From assembly GCA_002293855.1 (NCBI GenBank), contig DBEB01000010.1, positions 1 to 63,599 of the forward strand: a stretch of 63,599 nucleotides of DNA. Reading direction: 5' to 3'. Below, one piece after another: positions 17,696 to 26,692 of this stretch (the first letter of the stretch is position 1; each line of letters opens with the position of its first letter). Under the pieces are notes generated by a model, which was not told where the DNA came from, did no database searches, and saw nothing but the letters and a program-made list of their open reading frames with translations. This DNA comes from Candidatus Falkowbacteria bacterium UBA917. GTDB lineage: Bacteria; Patescibacteriota; Patescibacteriia; Patescibacteriales; Patescibacteriaceae. Both the position numbers and the translations under genes were made by a program.

Positions 17696-18941
17696 AACGT
17701 AGAGCTTCAATAGGGCTTAAGCGACTGGCTTTGCGAGCCGGATAGAGACCAAAGATTAAACCAACTGCAATAGAAACTGAAAAGGCTAGCAAAATAGACC
17801 AGATGGAGATGGAGAATTGCCAATCATAGCCTAGAGCGCCGGCAATCACAGCGATTAACAAAGAAACTAATTCACCGATAATAATACCGATTAGGCCGCC
17901 GCTGACAGTAATACTACTTGACTCTACCAAAAACTGGAACATGATATCACGATGAGTAGCGCCCACGGCCTTGCGAAGGCCAATTTCACGAGTCCGACTA
18001 CTGACACGCACTAACATAATATTCATAATACCAACACCGCCGACAATCAGAGATAAGGAGGCCATGGCAGCAAGGAAAAAACGCAAAGCATTGGTAATGT
18101 TAGTTAACATATCTAGAGCTTGAGCGGCACTCCTAACTGAGAAGTCATCACTCTCACCGCTTTGATCACGAATATCATGACGATCACGCAAGACATAGCG
18201 AATATTATCCATGACTTCAGCCAGATACTTTTCGTTATCAATCTTGATACGCATAATCGCCAAATGATTAACACCAGCAACTAAACGTTGCATGGTTTTA
18301 GCCGGCACAATAATCTGATTGTCGTTGTCTTGAAAGGCAACAGTGCCACGACGAGCGAGAGTACCAATGATTTCGTAGTTTTGACTTTTGATTTTAATGG
18401 TCTGGCCAATAGGATCAGTCTGGCCAAAAATCTCATTAACAGCCGTATAGCCGATGACAGCTACTTTGGCCATGCCACGTTCTTCGGCTTCGGTAAAAAA
18501 ACGACCAGTAGCTATTTCCATACCTTCAACGGTCAGATAATCAGCAGTCACGCCATTGAGATTGGGACTATACTGCTCACCCCGCCAAGTAACTGGAGCA
18601 GAGCCACGAACATAACCACTGACAGCAGTCACCCTTGGTAAGAGCTTGATAGCTTCACCGTCTTCGTAAGTTAGGGTAGTAATATTGATGCCGTAGACAG
18701 CGGCTGGCGGGCCTTTTTCTTCTGATTTACCTGGTGTAATACCAATGACATTGGAACCTAGACTTTTGACCTGACTGAGAATTAGGCTTTGCGCTCCATC
18801 GCCAATACTGATGATGATAATGACTGAAGCGACGCCAATAATGACGCCCAACATAGTCAAAAGACTACTTTTCTTATTGTGCAGTAAACTACGAAAAGAA
18901 TTACTAATCTGATTAATGAAGAAATGATAAGTCTGAGACAT
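17688..18941 (-). CDS. MacB-like ABC transporter permease, copy 1
   Basis: 417 residues. It has the same architecture as the following permease: N-terminal helix with 'KKSSLLTMLGVIIGVASVIII', extracellular core, and FtsX domain with 'VGGVGIMNIMLVRVSSRTREIGLRKAVGA' ending in 'PARKASRLSPIEALRYE'. The two are clear paralogues from tandem duplication. It lies 22 bases after the ATPase and overlaps the second permease by 8 bases. MacB-type systems extrude peptides, lipoproteins or lipids mechanically rather than by an alternating channel; the cargo is unknown. Confidence 0.92.
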   Translation of the reverse strand: MSQTYHFFINQISNSFRSLLHNKKSSLLTMLGVIIGVASVIIIISIGDGAQSLILSQVKSLGSNVIGITPGKSEEKGPPAAVYGINITTLTYEDGEAIKLLPRVTAVSGYVRGSAPVTWRGEQYSPNLNGVTADYLTVEGMEIATGRFFTEAEERGMAKVAVIGYTAVNEIFGQTDPIGQTIKIKSQNYEIIGTLARRGTVAFQDNDNQIIVPAKTMQRLVAGVNHLAIMRIKIDNEKYLAEVMDNIRYVLRDRHDIRDQSGESDDFSVRSAAQALDMLTNITNALRFFLAAMASLSLIVGGVGIMNIMLVRVSSRTREIGLRKAVGATHRDIMFQFLVESSSITVSGGLIGIIIGELVSLLIAVIAGALGYDWQFSISIWSILLAFSVSIAVGLIFGLYPARKASRLSPIEALRYE

Positions 18942-18963
18942 GAATTTAAATAGACACTCTAGT

Positions 18964-19683
18964 CTATTTCAATAGCTCATCGCCGTTAGCGTGGCGACGA
19001 TTTTTAACTGGAGTATCCGCTAGCAATGATCCGTCATGAATCTTGAGAATACGCTTGGCGTGCTCAGAAGTAAAAGTTTCGTGAGTGACTAAGATAATGG
19101 TATTACCTGCCTCATTTAAATCTTGGAGCATTTTCATAACAGCTAGACCAGACTTGGAATCGAGGTTGCCAGTTGGCTCATCAGCAAAGATAATAGAAGG
19201 TTTATTGACAAGAGCACGAGCAATGGCGACACGTTGTTTTTCACCGCCGGAAATTTGATTGGTGTAATAATCTAAACGATGAGAAAGACCAACTTGCTCC
19301 AAGACTTCAGTCGCAATTTTGGCAGGATCCGCTATCTTGCGATGGCTGTACAGCAAAGGCAGCATAACGTTTTCTAGTACAGTAGTACGCGGCAAGAGGT
19401 TAAAGGACTGAAAGACGAAGCCAATTTTTTCATTGCGCATGCGAGCGAGCTCGAGGTCCGTCAAATCTGTTACATCTTCATTGTCAAAGAAATACTTACC
19501 AGAACTAGCTCGATCTAAAAAGCCCAAAATATGCATGAGTGTTGATTTACCTGAGCCTGATGGCCCCATGATGGAGATGAACTCACCTGGTTCAATAGAA
19601 AAACTAACGCCATGCAAAACTTGAGTAACCAAATCGTCACTGTGAAAAGATTTTTTGAGATTATCAATGCTAATGAGAGACAT
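18964..19683 (-). CDS. ABC transporter ATPase, MacB/LolD type
   Basis: 239 residues. All nucleotide-binding motifs are intact: Walker A 'GPSGSGKST' (about 39-47), Q-loop in 'FVFQSFNLL', signature 'ISGGEKQR', Walker B 'IIFADEPTGNLD' and the H-loop 'ILVTHE'. The segment 'EPTGNLDSKSG' is typical of the LolD/MacB/FtsE group. It powers the two permeases encoded next. The stop-to-start spacing to the adaptor gene is zero bases, so translation is likely coupled. Confidence 0.93.
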   Translation of the reverse strand: MSLISIDNLKKSFHSDDLVTQVLHGVSFSIEPGEFISIMGPSGSGKSTLMHILGFLDRASSGKYFFDNEDVTDLTDLELARMRNEKIGFVFQSFNLLPRTTVLENVMLPLLYSHRKIADPAKIATEVLEQVGLSHRLDYYTNQISGGEKQRVAIARALVNKPSIIFADEPTGNLDSKSGLAVMKMLQDLNEAGNTIILVTHETFTSEHAKRILKIHDGSLLADTPVKNRRHANGDELLK

Positions 19684-21504
19684 TTATTTGCTAGTGGTTT
19701 TAGTGGAAGTGATAACTTGATCACCAGATTTGATACCGGATAGAACCTCTACCAAGCCGTTGTCGCCACTCATACCCAGAGTAACTTTATGCTCGGTAAC
19801 AAGATCGCCATCGAGAGTTTTAACAATCTTGAAATTATCTTGATCAATGACAGCTCGCTCTGGAATAATCACGACATTGGAGCGACGATCAGTAGAAATC
19901 TTGGCGGTAGCAGTCATACCTGACTTAATCTCTCGACCAGCATCTGGTGTAAAGCTAATTTTGACCTTGTAATAAGTCACGCCTTGAATAACGGTTTCAG
20001 CTGGTTCGATGAAATTAACCAAACCATCAAATTTGACATCTTCACCAAAGGCATCCAAATAAATCGAAGCGTGATTACCGACTTTAAGCTTAGAAATATC
20101 AGTCTCAGAGACATCGATATCAATAGAGAAATTGTTATCAGCGATCATAAAGATTACTGGCTGAGCAGGCGTGGTTTGTTCGCCGATTTGATTGGCGATC
20201 TTGGTGATAATACCCTCGCTAGGAGCAATGATTTGATTGTTACTAATCTGATTACTGATTAGATCAACACTAGCTTCAGCTTGGCGAACTTGAGCTTGTT
20301 CGAGCATAATGTCCTCAACACGAGCTGGAGCGAGAGTCTTTTTGAGTTGAGCTTCAGCGACAGCCAGACGCGCCTGAGAAGCGGACATTAGCTGTTCGCG
20401 ACTAGAGCGGGCATTGGTCAGAGCATTAGCAGTCTTGGTCATGGCTTCGGAGAGCGCAGCACTAGCAGCATTAACATTTGACTCATAGGCGAGCTCAGCA
20501 TCATTGAGAGCTTGGTGAGCTGATTCGAGAGAATTGATAGCAGTGGTAACAGCTGACTGCTGAGCGCTGATCACTGACTTGGCGGTATCAATCGAACTCT
20601 GAGGGAACTCTGAAGAAACGATACTTGATTCTAGAGCAGCAAAACAGTAATTAAGAGCAGTAGCAGTGTCATTTAGAGCCTTGATGACATTGTTATAATT
20701 AGCATCGAGATTATTGTCGTCGCTAGCACTGAGACTAGTGAGAGCTGTTTGAGCAAGCTTGATGGAGTTTTTGGAACTATTATAAGAATCGGTTGTCAGA
20801 CTCAGATAACTGCTGTTTTTCTTGCTAAAAGAACTGGCGATACTAATGTCGTTGAGATAACGATTAACAGCATCAGCGCCGGTACTTGCTGTAGGCAATT
20901 TGGTTTGCAGAGCAGTGACCAAGGAAGAACGCTTGTTATCAATAGCCTTTTGATAGGTTTTTTTGGCATTAGCTAGATTGGTTTGAGCTTGGCTGACACT
21001 CTGAGAGCCGCCAGTTTGACCAGAGCTTAGATCTTGGTTGTCTTTTTCGGCTTGAGAGACAGCTTCTTTGGTCTTGAGATCGGTGCTAGCGAGGTCTTTG
21101 ACGGCGGCATCGTAGTTAGCCTGAGCAACAGCTTTGTCTTCGGCGCTAGCTCCGGAAAGCAACTTGCTTAAGCGAGCGCGAGAGACACTGAGACTAGCAC
21201 TCGCCTCTTTGAGCCTGATGGCTAAGTCACTTTTGTCTAATTCGGCTAAGATAGCTGAACTGCTGACTTTGTCACCAACTTTGACATTGATCAAAGCGAT
21301 TTTGCCAGAAGCAGCAAAATTAAGTTCTAGTTCTTTGTCTGGCTTAATCGTACCAGTTTCTGAAACAGTCTGTTCTAGATCGGCCTGAACGGCAGCGGCG
21401 GTATTGTACTCGAGCTTGGGCTTTTGATTGCCTTTAAAAATAAAAAAGGCTATCAGCAAAGTAGCGCCAACACCAGCATAAATTAGTTTACGTTTTGTAG
21501 TCAT
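19684..21504 (-). CDS. MacA-like membrane-fusion adaptor with oversized coiled-coil hairpin
   Basis: 606 residues, against about 370 for typical MacA. One N-terminal membrane segment, a lipoyl/barrel-sandwich half (about 45-85, 'GKIALINVKVGDKVSSSAILAELD'), a very long Ala/Ser/Lys/Gln-rich helical hairpin (about 85-415), the second lipoyl half ('NNQIIAPSEGIITKIANQIGEQT') and beta-barrel/membrane-proximal domains to the end. Adaptors like this link the ABC permease to an outer partner, but no outer-membrane channel gene is present. It is the first gene of the run, behind an extended -10 promoter. Confidence 0.9.
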   Translation of the reverse strand: MTTKRKLIYAGVGATLLIAFFIFKGNQKPKLEYNTAAAVQADLEQTVSETGTIKPDKELELNFAASGKIALINVKVGDKVSSSAILAELDKSDLAIRLKEASASLSVSRARLSKLLSGASAEDKAVAQANYDAAVKDLASTDLKTKEAVSQAEKDNQDLSSGQTGGSQSVSQAQTNLANAKKTYQKAIDNKRSSLVTALQTKLPTASTGADAVNRYLNDISIASSFSKKNSSYLSLTTDSYNSSKNSIKLAQTALTSLSASDDNNLDANYNNVIKALNDTATALNYCFAALESSIVSSEFPQSSIDTAKSVISAQQSAVTTAINSLESAHQALNDAELAYESNVNAASAALSEAMTKTANALTNARSSREQLMSASQARLAVAEAQLKKTLAPARVEDIMLEQAQVRQAEASVDLISNQISNNQIIAPSEGIITKIANQIGEQTTPAQPVIFMIADNNFSIDIDVSETDISKLKVGNHASIYLDAFGEDVKFDGLVNFIEPAETVIQGVTYYKVKISFTPDAGREIKSGMTATAKISTDRRSNVVIIPERAVIDQDNFKIVKTLDGDLVTEHKVTLGMSGDNGLVEVLSGIKSGDQVITSTKTTSK

Positions 21505-21523
21505 AAATATTGTGATTATAGAT

Positions 21524-21552
21524 AATATAGCATAGTTACCAGAACTCTTAAA
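21524..21552 (-). promoter_or_regulatory. Promoter of the MacA-like operon
   Basis: Minus strand: extended -10 TGC-TATATT (TATATT at 21524-21529) with a weak -35 TTTAAG at 17 bases. The predicted start is near 21517, about 12 bases before the ATG. Confidence 0.55.
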
Positions 21553-21644
21553 GCTATTTTATCCGTTATGATGTTAAAACCTTGATTGTGAATGATTTTA
21601 AACAAAATGAAATTTTGACTTTACACCTTAAAGCCTAAATGGTC

Positions 21645-21662
21645 AATAATTAGCTAATTATT
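21645..21662. repeat. 18-base AT-rich perfect palindrome after murG
   Basis: AATAATTAGCTAATTATT is a perfect inverted repeat, 7 bases beyond the murG stop. It could be a weak terminator or a protein-binding site. No strong GC stem is present, so termination here is uncertain. The rest of 21505-21669 shows only the promoter above. Confidence 0.4.
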
Positions 21663-21669
21663 ACTAAAA

Positions 21670-22743
21670 TTAATTGAGAGCCTTGAGTATAAGGTTGAGT
21701 AATTTTTGATTGGAGCCGGATCCCAAGGACTTGTGCAACTTAGCGCCATAGTCAGTCAGTGCAGCTCGGTCAGCCAAAGCAGCCTTGAGCTCGGAAACAA
21801 AAGTCCAGGCAGTGGTTTTGGATTGATCTAGTCTAATAGCAGCGCCACGTTTGACAAAGTAATCAGCATTAGCTTCCTGATGAGAATTGGGCAAAGGAAT
21901 TAAGACAACTGGCTTGCTCAGATAAGCTAATTCGGTGATGACACCCATGCCAGCCCGAGAGACGATCAGATCTGCTGCGCTATAAGCCTTGGCCATGGCG
22001 CTAGAATCAGATAATTCTAGAGCGTGATAGCGTGGATTCTTGTCGATGGCTAGCTGTTTGGAGCGACCAGTAATATGAATAACCTGACAGAGTTGAGTTA
22101 GGTTATAAAGATTATCTAAGACCAGTTTGTTAATAGCAATTGAGCCAGTGCCACCGGCTAAGATCAGGATGGTTGGCAGCTTGGGGTCTAAATTAAAAGC
22201 CGCCCGAGCAAGTGCTGGATCTAGATCAGCGGCGCCACTGATCGCCAAGCGAACTGGACAGCCAGTCACTTGACCCTGCGGATAATGAGCCTTGGACTCT
22301 GGCAAAGTTAAAGCAACTTGAGCACCAAAAAAAGCCATAATCCGATTAGCGAGCCCTGGTAAGACATCGAGCTGCAAGATAATCACCTTGACTGAACAGA
22401 GCTTGGCGGCAGCAGCTAAAGGAACACTGACAAAGCTACCAGCACTAACAATCAGTCGTGGTCGATATTTAAAAATAAGTAAAAGTGATTGAAAAAAAGC
22501 GTAAATGACAAAAAAAGGATCGATAAAATTACGGAGTGAAAAATAACGACGTAATTTACCGCTGGCAATAGCATGATAAGCCAGCTGATGTTCGGCGACT
22601 AGAGATTTTTCAACCCCGTTTTCGGTGCCAACAAACTGACAAACAACTCGATCGCCTAAATCTTCAGCGAGAGCAAGTAGTGGTGTGACTGAGCCAAGCG
22701 TGCCGCCACCACTCAAAAAAATAACTTCTTTAGAGTGATCCAT
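21670..22743 (-). CDS. murG: MurG N-acetylglucosaminyltransferase (lipid II synthesis)
   Basis: 357 residues, full length. It transfers GlcNAc from UDP-GlcNAc to lipid I on the inner membrane face. Motifs seen: glycine-rich 'LSGGGTLGSVTPLLALAEDL' at the N-terminus, 'ILAGGTGSIAINKLV' and the donor-site 'DLIVSRAGMGVITELAYLSKPVVLIPLP'. It overlaps ftsW by 14 bases and is last in a short cell-wall cluster. The genes that often follow in dcw clusters (murC, ftsQ, ftsA, ftsZ) are absent here. Confidence 0.93.
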   Translation of the reverse strand: MDHSKEVIFLSGGGTLGSVTPLLALAEDLGDRVVCQFVGTENGVEKSLVAEHQLAYHAIASGKLRRYFSLRNFIDPFFVIYAFFQSLLLIFKYRPRLIVSAGSFVSVPLAAAAKLCSVKVIILQLDVLPGLANRIMAFFGAQVALTLPESKAHYPQGQVTGCPVRLAISGAADLDPALARAAFNLDPKLPTILILAGGTGSIAINKLVLDNLYNLTQLCQVIHITGRSKQLAIDKNPRYHALELSDSSAMAKAYSAADLIVSRAGMGVITELAYLSKPVVLIPLPNSHQEANADYFVKRGAAIRLDQSKTTAWTFVSELKAALADRAALTDYGAKLHKSLGSGSNQKLLNLILKALN

Positions 22744-23875
22744 ATTTTTGGTGACGACTAATATTAGCTAAAATGCCCAGAGCAAAGAGCGAAGAGATGA
22801 GTGAAGATCCACCATAGCTAATCAATGGCAAAGGAATGCCGGTCATAGGTAATAGATTAATGATGCCACCGATATTAAAAATAGTTTGAATAGCTAGCCA
22901 AGCGGTAATGCCAGTAGCCAGATTTTTGGCAAAATCATCAGAGCTATTTTTGGCAATGGCAAAACCTTTGGCAAAAAGAGCAAAAAAAGTAGCAAGTAGT
23001 AACAGACAAAAAACTAAACCGATTTCTTCGGCTATGACCGCAAAGATAAAATCATTATGAACTTCGGGAATATTGAGATATTTTTGACGACTATTACCAA
23101 TACCTCGACCAAAGAAGCCGCCAGAACCAATAGCGATCAGGGATTGATTAACCTGATAGCAAGCCCCCATAGAATCATAACTAGCATCGATTACACAATG
23201 AAAACGTTTTTGCTGACGCTCGCTAAAAGAAACCAAAGCAGCGAGAGCGAGCAAGGCCAAGAGACAAATGGCTAGAAGCTTCCTCAGCGGCACGCCACTG
23301 ATAAAAAAAACTACAAAAGAGGCGCCGGAAATAATGATCAAAGTGCCAAGATCCGGTTGCAGTAAAATCAGAGTAGCAATAAGGCCATAAATAGCTAAAA
23401 AGGGATATAGACTGTCGCTGTGATTAGAATGACCAGCAGAGCGATGCTTGGCAAACCAAGCTGATAAATAAACTATAAATAATAATTTAATCAGCTCAGT
23501 TGGCTGAAAAGTAACAAAACCAAGATTGAGCCAACTACGTGAGCCATTGACTAACTTGCCTAAGCCCGGTAAAAAAAGCGCAATCAAAAGAAGTAAAGAA
23601 ACAATCAGAGCGGGTAGAGCCAGTTTTTTCCATAGTTGATGAGGCGTGCGAGAGCCAATCCAAAAAGCCAGAGCACCAATGGCAGCAAAAAAAAGTTGGC
23701 GTTTAAAAAAATAATAGGCATCCTGATGATTTTCGTAAGCAATAACCGAAGAAGCAGAAGACAACATGATCAAACCAAAAACCAAGAGTCCAGTGACCAG
23801 TAAGAGTAACCAACGATCAATAGTATATTGGCGAGATTGAACTTTATTTAATTGGCTGAAAAAATTGCTAAACAT
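22730..23875 (-). CDS. ftsW: FtsW/RodA-family peptidoglycan polymerase
   Basis: 381 residues with about ten membrane segments. SEDS-family signatures: 'GSRSWLNLGFVTFQPTELIKL', 'QPDLGTLIIISGASFVVFFISG' and the C-terminal 'LPMTGIPLPLISYGGSSLI'. It polymerises lipid II glycan strands. Its place between mraY and murG favours the division protein FtsW over RodA, although MreB in the genome means a RodA role cannot be excluded. The gap to mraY is 34 bases and it overlaps murG by 14. Confidence 0.9.
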   Translation of the reverse strand: MFSNFFSQLNKVQSRQYTIDRWLLLLVTGLLVFGLIMLSSASSVIAYENHQDAYYFFKRQLFFAAIGALAFWIGSRTPHQLWKKLALPALIVSLLLLIALFLPGLGKLVNGSRSWLNLGFVTFQPTELIKLLFIVYLSAWFAKHRSAGHSNHSDSLYPFLAIYGLIATLILLQPDLGTLIIISGASFVVFFISGVPLRKLLAICLLALLALAALVSFSERQQKRFHCVIDASYDSMGACYQVNQSLIAIGSGGFFGRGIGNSRQKYLNIPEVHNDFIFAVIAEEIGLVFCLLLLATFFALFAKGFAIAKNSSDDFAKNLATGITAWLAIQTIFNIGGIINLLPMTGIPLPLISYGGSSLISSLFALGILANISRHQKYGSL

Positions 23876-23909
23876 TAGTAAAGTGATAACAAGCTAAAGG
23901 ATCCACGAC

Positions 23910-24962
23910 TTAAATCATGCGGTCTAAAATAAACAGAGCAATACCTAGTGCTGAACTAACACCAGCGATAACCCAGAAACGCATTACAATCTTGGACTCT
24001 AACCAACCGATGGCTTCAAAATGATGGTGTATAGGAGCGGACAAAAAGACTTTTTTGCCATGACGGAGTTTTTTGGAGCTGAGCTGAATGATGACTGACA
24101 GTGACTCGATAACAAAGACTGAGCCGATAATCAACAAAAAGGGAGCTGTATCAGTTAACATGGCAATGATCCCCAAGGTAATACCAAGGCTCATAGCCCC
24201 TGTATCGCCCATATAAAAACGCGCTGGGGTAATATTGAACCAAAGAAAGGCAAGTAGCGCGCCGACGATAACGGCACAAAAAACGGCTAGATTCGCCTTG
24301 CCCATCATCAGGGCAATCACACCATAAGCCATGTAGCTGTTGAGTAGGACGCCACCAGCCAAACCATCTAAACCATCAGTTTCATTGACACTAAAGGCAG
24401 TAGCTACAATGACGATAATAAAGACTGGAATATAAAACCAACCGAGATCAAAGCTTTGCCAAAAAGGGATGGTAAATAATGTTTTACCAAGCTTGAAATA
24501 AAACCAAGCAGCGCCAATAGAGGCGATGAGAGTGTAAATAGCCAGACGATGCTTAATAGTTAAGCCTCCCCCACCCAGAGCCCCCTTGCCACGTACATCG
24601 AGCCAGTCATCAAAAAGACCTACTAGCGCCGAAGCAACCAAGGCACCGATAGGCAGCCAAGTTTCGGTGCGCTCCAAGAAATTCATATGCCCCCAAAAAC
24701 TGCTAGGCCACAGGATTGATAAACAATTAAAGATAATGGCTAGAGCGAGCACAGTCCCCCAGATCAGTACGCCACCCATAGTAGGGGTACCGCTTTTTTT
24801 GGCGTGGAGCTGTGAAAAAATTGGCGTATTACCGCTATTACGAATTTGCTTACCGAGTTTGAATTTGTAAAGAAACTTAGTCCAGAGCGGAGTCCAGGCC
24901 ATGGCCACAACAAAGGCTAAAGAACCGAGTAACAAAATCCTGATAATTGCAGCTTTGTCCAT
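23910..24962 (-). CDS. mraY: MraY phospho-MurNAc-pentapeptide transferase (lipid I synthesis)
   Basis: 350 residues, about ten membrane segments. It makes lipid I from UDP-MurNAc-pentapeptide and undecaprenyl phosphate. Family motifs: 'SGTPTMGGVLIW' near the N-terminus, 'LVGLFDDWLDV', 'VNETDGLDGLAGG' with the catalytic Asp residues, 'FYMGDTGAMSLG' and 'APIHHHFEAIGW' near the end. It sits 3 bases after a small membrane protein gene. With ftsW and murG it covers the last cytoplasmic steps of the peptidoglycan precursor path. Confidence 0.96.
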   Translation of the reverse strand: MDKAAIIRILLLGSLAFVVAMAWTPLWTKFLYKFKLGKQIRNSGNTPIFSQLHAKKSGTPTMGGVLIWGTVLALAIIFNCLSILWPSSFWGHMNFLERTETWLPIGALVASALVGLFDDWLDVRGKGALGGGGLTIKHRLAIYTLIASIGAAWFYFKLGKTLFTIPFWQSFDLGWFYIPVFIIVIVATAFSVNETDGLDGLAGGVLLNSYMAYGVIALMMGKANLAVFCAVIVGALLAFLWFNITPARFYMGDTGAMSLGITLGIIAMLTDTAPFLLIIGSVFVIESLSVIIQLSSKKLRHGKKVFLSAPIHHHFEAIGWLESKIVMRFWVIAGVSSALGIALFILDRMI

Positions 24963-24965
24963 ATT

Positions 24966-25385
24966 TTAGAATAAGTTAACAAAATTAATTAAATAAAGTG
25001 AATAAATACCTAAGGCTACCAAGATATTAATAATGATAGCTGAGCCAGCAGTCAGATAAGCTAATAACCGATGATACTTCAGTAAATAGACGGACAGGAG
25101 CAAGTTAACTGAGCCTATTAACAAACTACTAACTGGCAAGAAATAGAGACGAGCGGGCGGTCCAATCAGATCAGTGCCAAAGAGAATATTATAGTGCAGG
25201 TTAATATTGTCTTGATCAAGTTGGCTATAAAGGGAGTAGCTTAAAAAACAACAGATAAAAAAACTGATGAGCCACAAAAACAGATGTATCCGCAAAGGTA
25301 GATAAGCCCAAAAGCTATGCCAGTGAGCCTGAAAATTAGAGCGAGCTAGACTAACAAAAGCCAGACTTTTCTGAGCAAAATTCAT
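24966..25385 (-). CDS. Small four-helix membrane protein preceding mraY
   Basis: 139 residues, no family recognised. Four hydrophobic segments (about 32-52, 71-85, 86-103 and 113-135) with short loops; the N-terminus is basic and would face the cytoplasm. In many dcw clusters the slot before mraY holds ftsL, a pbp gene or mur ligases, but this multi-pass protein does not look like FtsL, which has a single span and a coiled coil. It is the first gene of the cluster and ends 3 bases before mraY. A partner of MraY or FtsW is possible from context only. Confidence 0.65.
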   Translation of the reverse strand: MNFAQKSLAFVSLARSNFQAHWHSFWAYLPLRIHLFLWLISFFICCFLSYSLYSQLDQDNINLHYNILFGTDLIGPPARLYFLPVSSLLIGSVNLLLSVYLLKYHRLLAYLTAGSAIIINILVALGIYSLYLINFVNLF

Positions 25386-25491
25386 ATTAGGCTAGTGTAT
25401 CACAAAGTTTTGGAAAATAAAACATACTTTTATTAGACTATAATACTCTTTGTAAGTCAACTAAAATGATCTGCTTAACTATATTTTATAC

Positions 25492-25520
25492 TTAGCTAAT
25501 TAGTCGCTTTGTGGTATAAT
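25492..25520 (+). promoter_or_regulatory. Extended -10 promoter, predicting a leaderless mRNA
   Basis: TGG-TATAAT with a perfect -10 (25515-25520) and a weak -35 TTAGCT 17 bases upstream. Seven bases after the -10 is the A of the ATG at 25527. The -10 would lie inside the gene if the upstream TTG at 25509 were used, which argues for the ATG. Confidence 0.78.
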
Positions 25521-25526
25521 AGAGTT

Positions 25527-26684
25527 ATGTCTAAAAGTTTAGAAAAGAATTCACTGGCTGGAAAATTGATTCATAATTTGATTAATTTTGCCGTTTACCA
25601 TGAGGCTGATCGGATTCAATTGCAATCAGCTCAGCCAGGCCAGAAAATCGCTGTACGATATTTTAATGCTGGTAAACAATTATCAGAATGGTCGATGCCC
25701 GCTATCTTTAGCGAAGTCTTGTGGTCAAGACTATCAGTAGCAAAGGATATTGGCGAAGGTTATTTTTTGGTGTCCGGACCGACAAGTGCTATTCATTGTC
25801 AAGTTGAGAAGCTAAATACTGATGATGGTGAAAACTTATTAATTCAGCTCCGTGAAGGATCGACTGATCATAGTTGGTCTAGCGCCCAATTTGACCAAGA
25901 AATGACTGATAATCTACTGACAGCACTAGACGGCAAGGGCTTGGGCCTGATCAGTGGCGAGACTCATGCTTGGACCAATCAACTAGCCTATACACTCCTA
26001 AACACTCTCGCTGACGAACAACACTGCTTAGCTAGTCTAGAGGATCCAATCATCAAAAAAATAACTGGAGTCAATCAATACGAGTGGCAACTAGGCAAAG
26101 GCCAAAGCTACCAGAGATTATTTGAATTGATACTAGCCCAAGACCCTGATTTGATTTATATCAGTGAGTTTGCGAGAGTAAGCAGGCACAGCTTGGCGAT
26201 AGCTGCGACCGGTAAATTTGTGCTAGCCAGAACCCAACAACACTCAGTGTCAGAATTAATCAAGAATTTGATTAATGGTAGCGATGGCAAGGCGGTGATA
26301 GAAAGACTGCGTTTTGTTTTGCAAGTTTATCTGGTTAAGCAAAACTGCCCCCACTGCTTAGTGGTTTGTAGACTATCTGATAGCGACAAAGAAAAATTAG
26401 CTAGCATAAGTGGACTGAGCTTGGAAGCGATCAATGCCATTGACTTTGCTGAAAGCCAAGGCTGCGAGCACTGTAGCTTTAGAGCTAGTAGCGGCGAGAT
26501 GCCTCTCTACGACGCTTGGTTTTTATCAACTGAGCAAGCCAAAAAACTAAGCACTGCTACTTTTAATAACAAAACTAGGCAATTTATAGCTGAAGCTATG
26601 CAATTAAACGCACTAGAGGACGCCTGGCTCAAAGCGCAATTACAATTAATAAGCCCACTGGAAATTATTAATAGATTTGGCTAA
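25527..26684 (+). CDS. GspE/PilB-like protein lacking a Walker A lysine (pseudo-ATPase)
   Basis: 385 residues from the ATG at 25527. The C-terminal half follows the order of type II/IV secretion ATPases: a degraded Walker A at 143-151 (SGETHAWTN instead of GxxGxGKT), an Asp box 'LEDP' at 171-174, a Walker-B-like 'AQDPDLIYISE' at 204-214, a degraded His box (TGKFVLART) at 228-236, and the GspE four-Cys zinc module (C274xxC277, C313xxC316). The P-loop lysine is missing, so ATP hydrolysis is unlikely. An N1-like domain precedes. It may be a regulatory or structural partner of a true pilus motor. It is 8 bases before mgtA. Confidence 0.8.
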   Translation: MSKSLEKNSLAGKLIHNLINFAVYHEADRIQLQSAQPGQKIAVRYFNAGKQLSEWSMPAIFSEVLWSRLSVAKDIGEGYFLVSGPTSAIHCQVEKLNTDDGENLLIQLREGSTDHSWSSAQFDQEMTDNLLTALDGKGLGLISGETHAWTNQLAYTLLNTLADEQHCLASLEDPIIKKITGVNQYEWQLGKGQSYQRLFELILAQDPDLIYISEFARVSRHSLAIAATGKFVLARTQQHSVSELIKNLINGSDGKAVIERLRFVLQVYLVKQNCPHCLVVCRLSDSDKEKLASISGLSLEAINAIDFAESQGCEHCSFRASSGEMPLYDAWFLSTEQAKKLSTATFNNKTRQFIAEAMQLNALEDAWLKAQLQLISPLEIINRFG

Positions 26685-26692
26685 ACGGCTTT

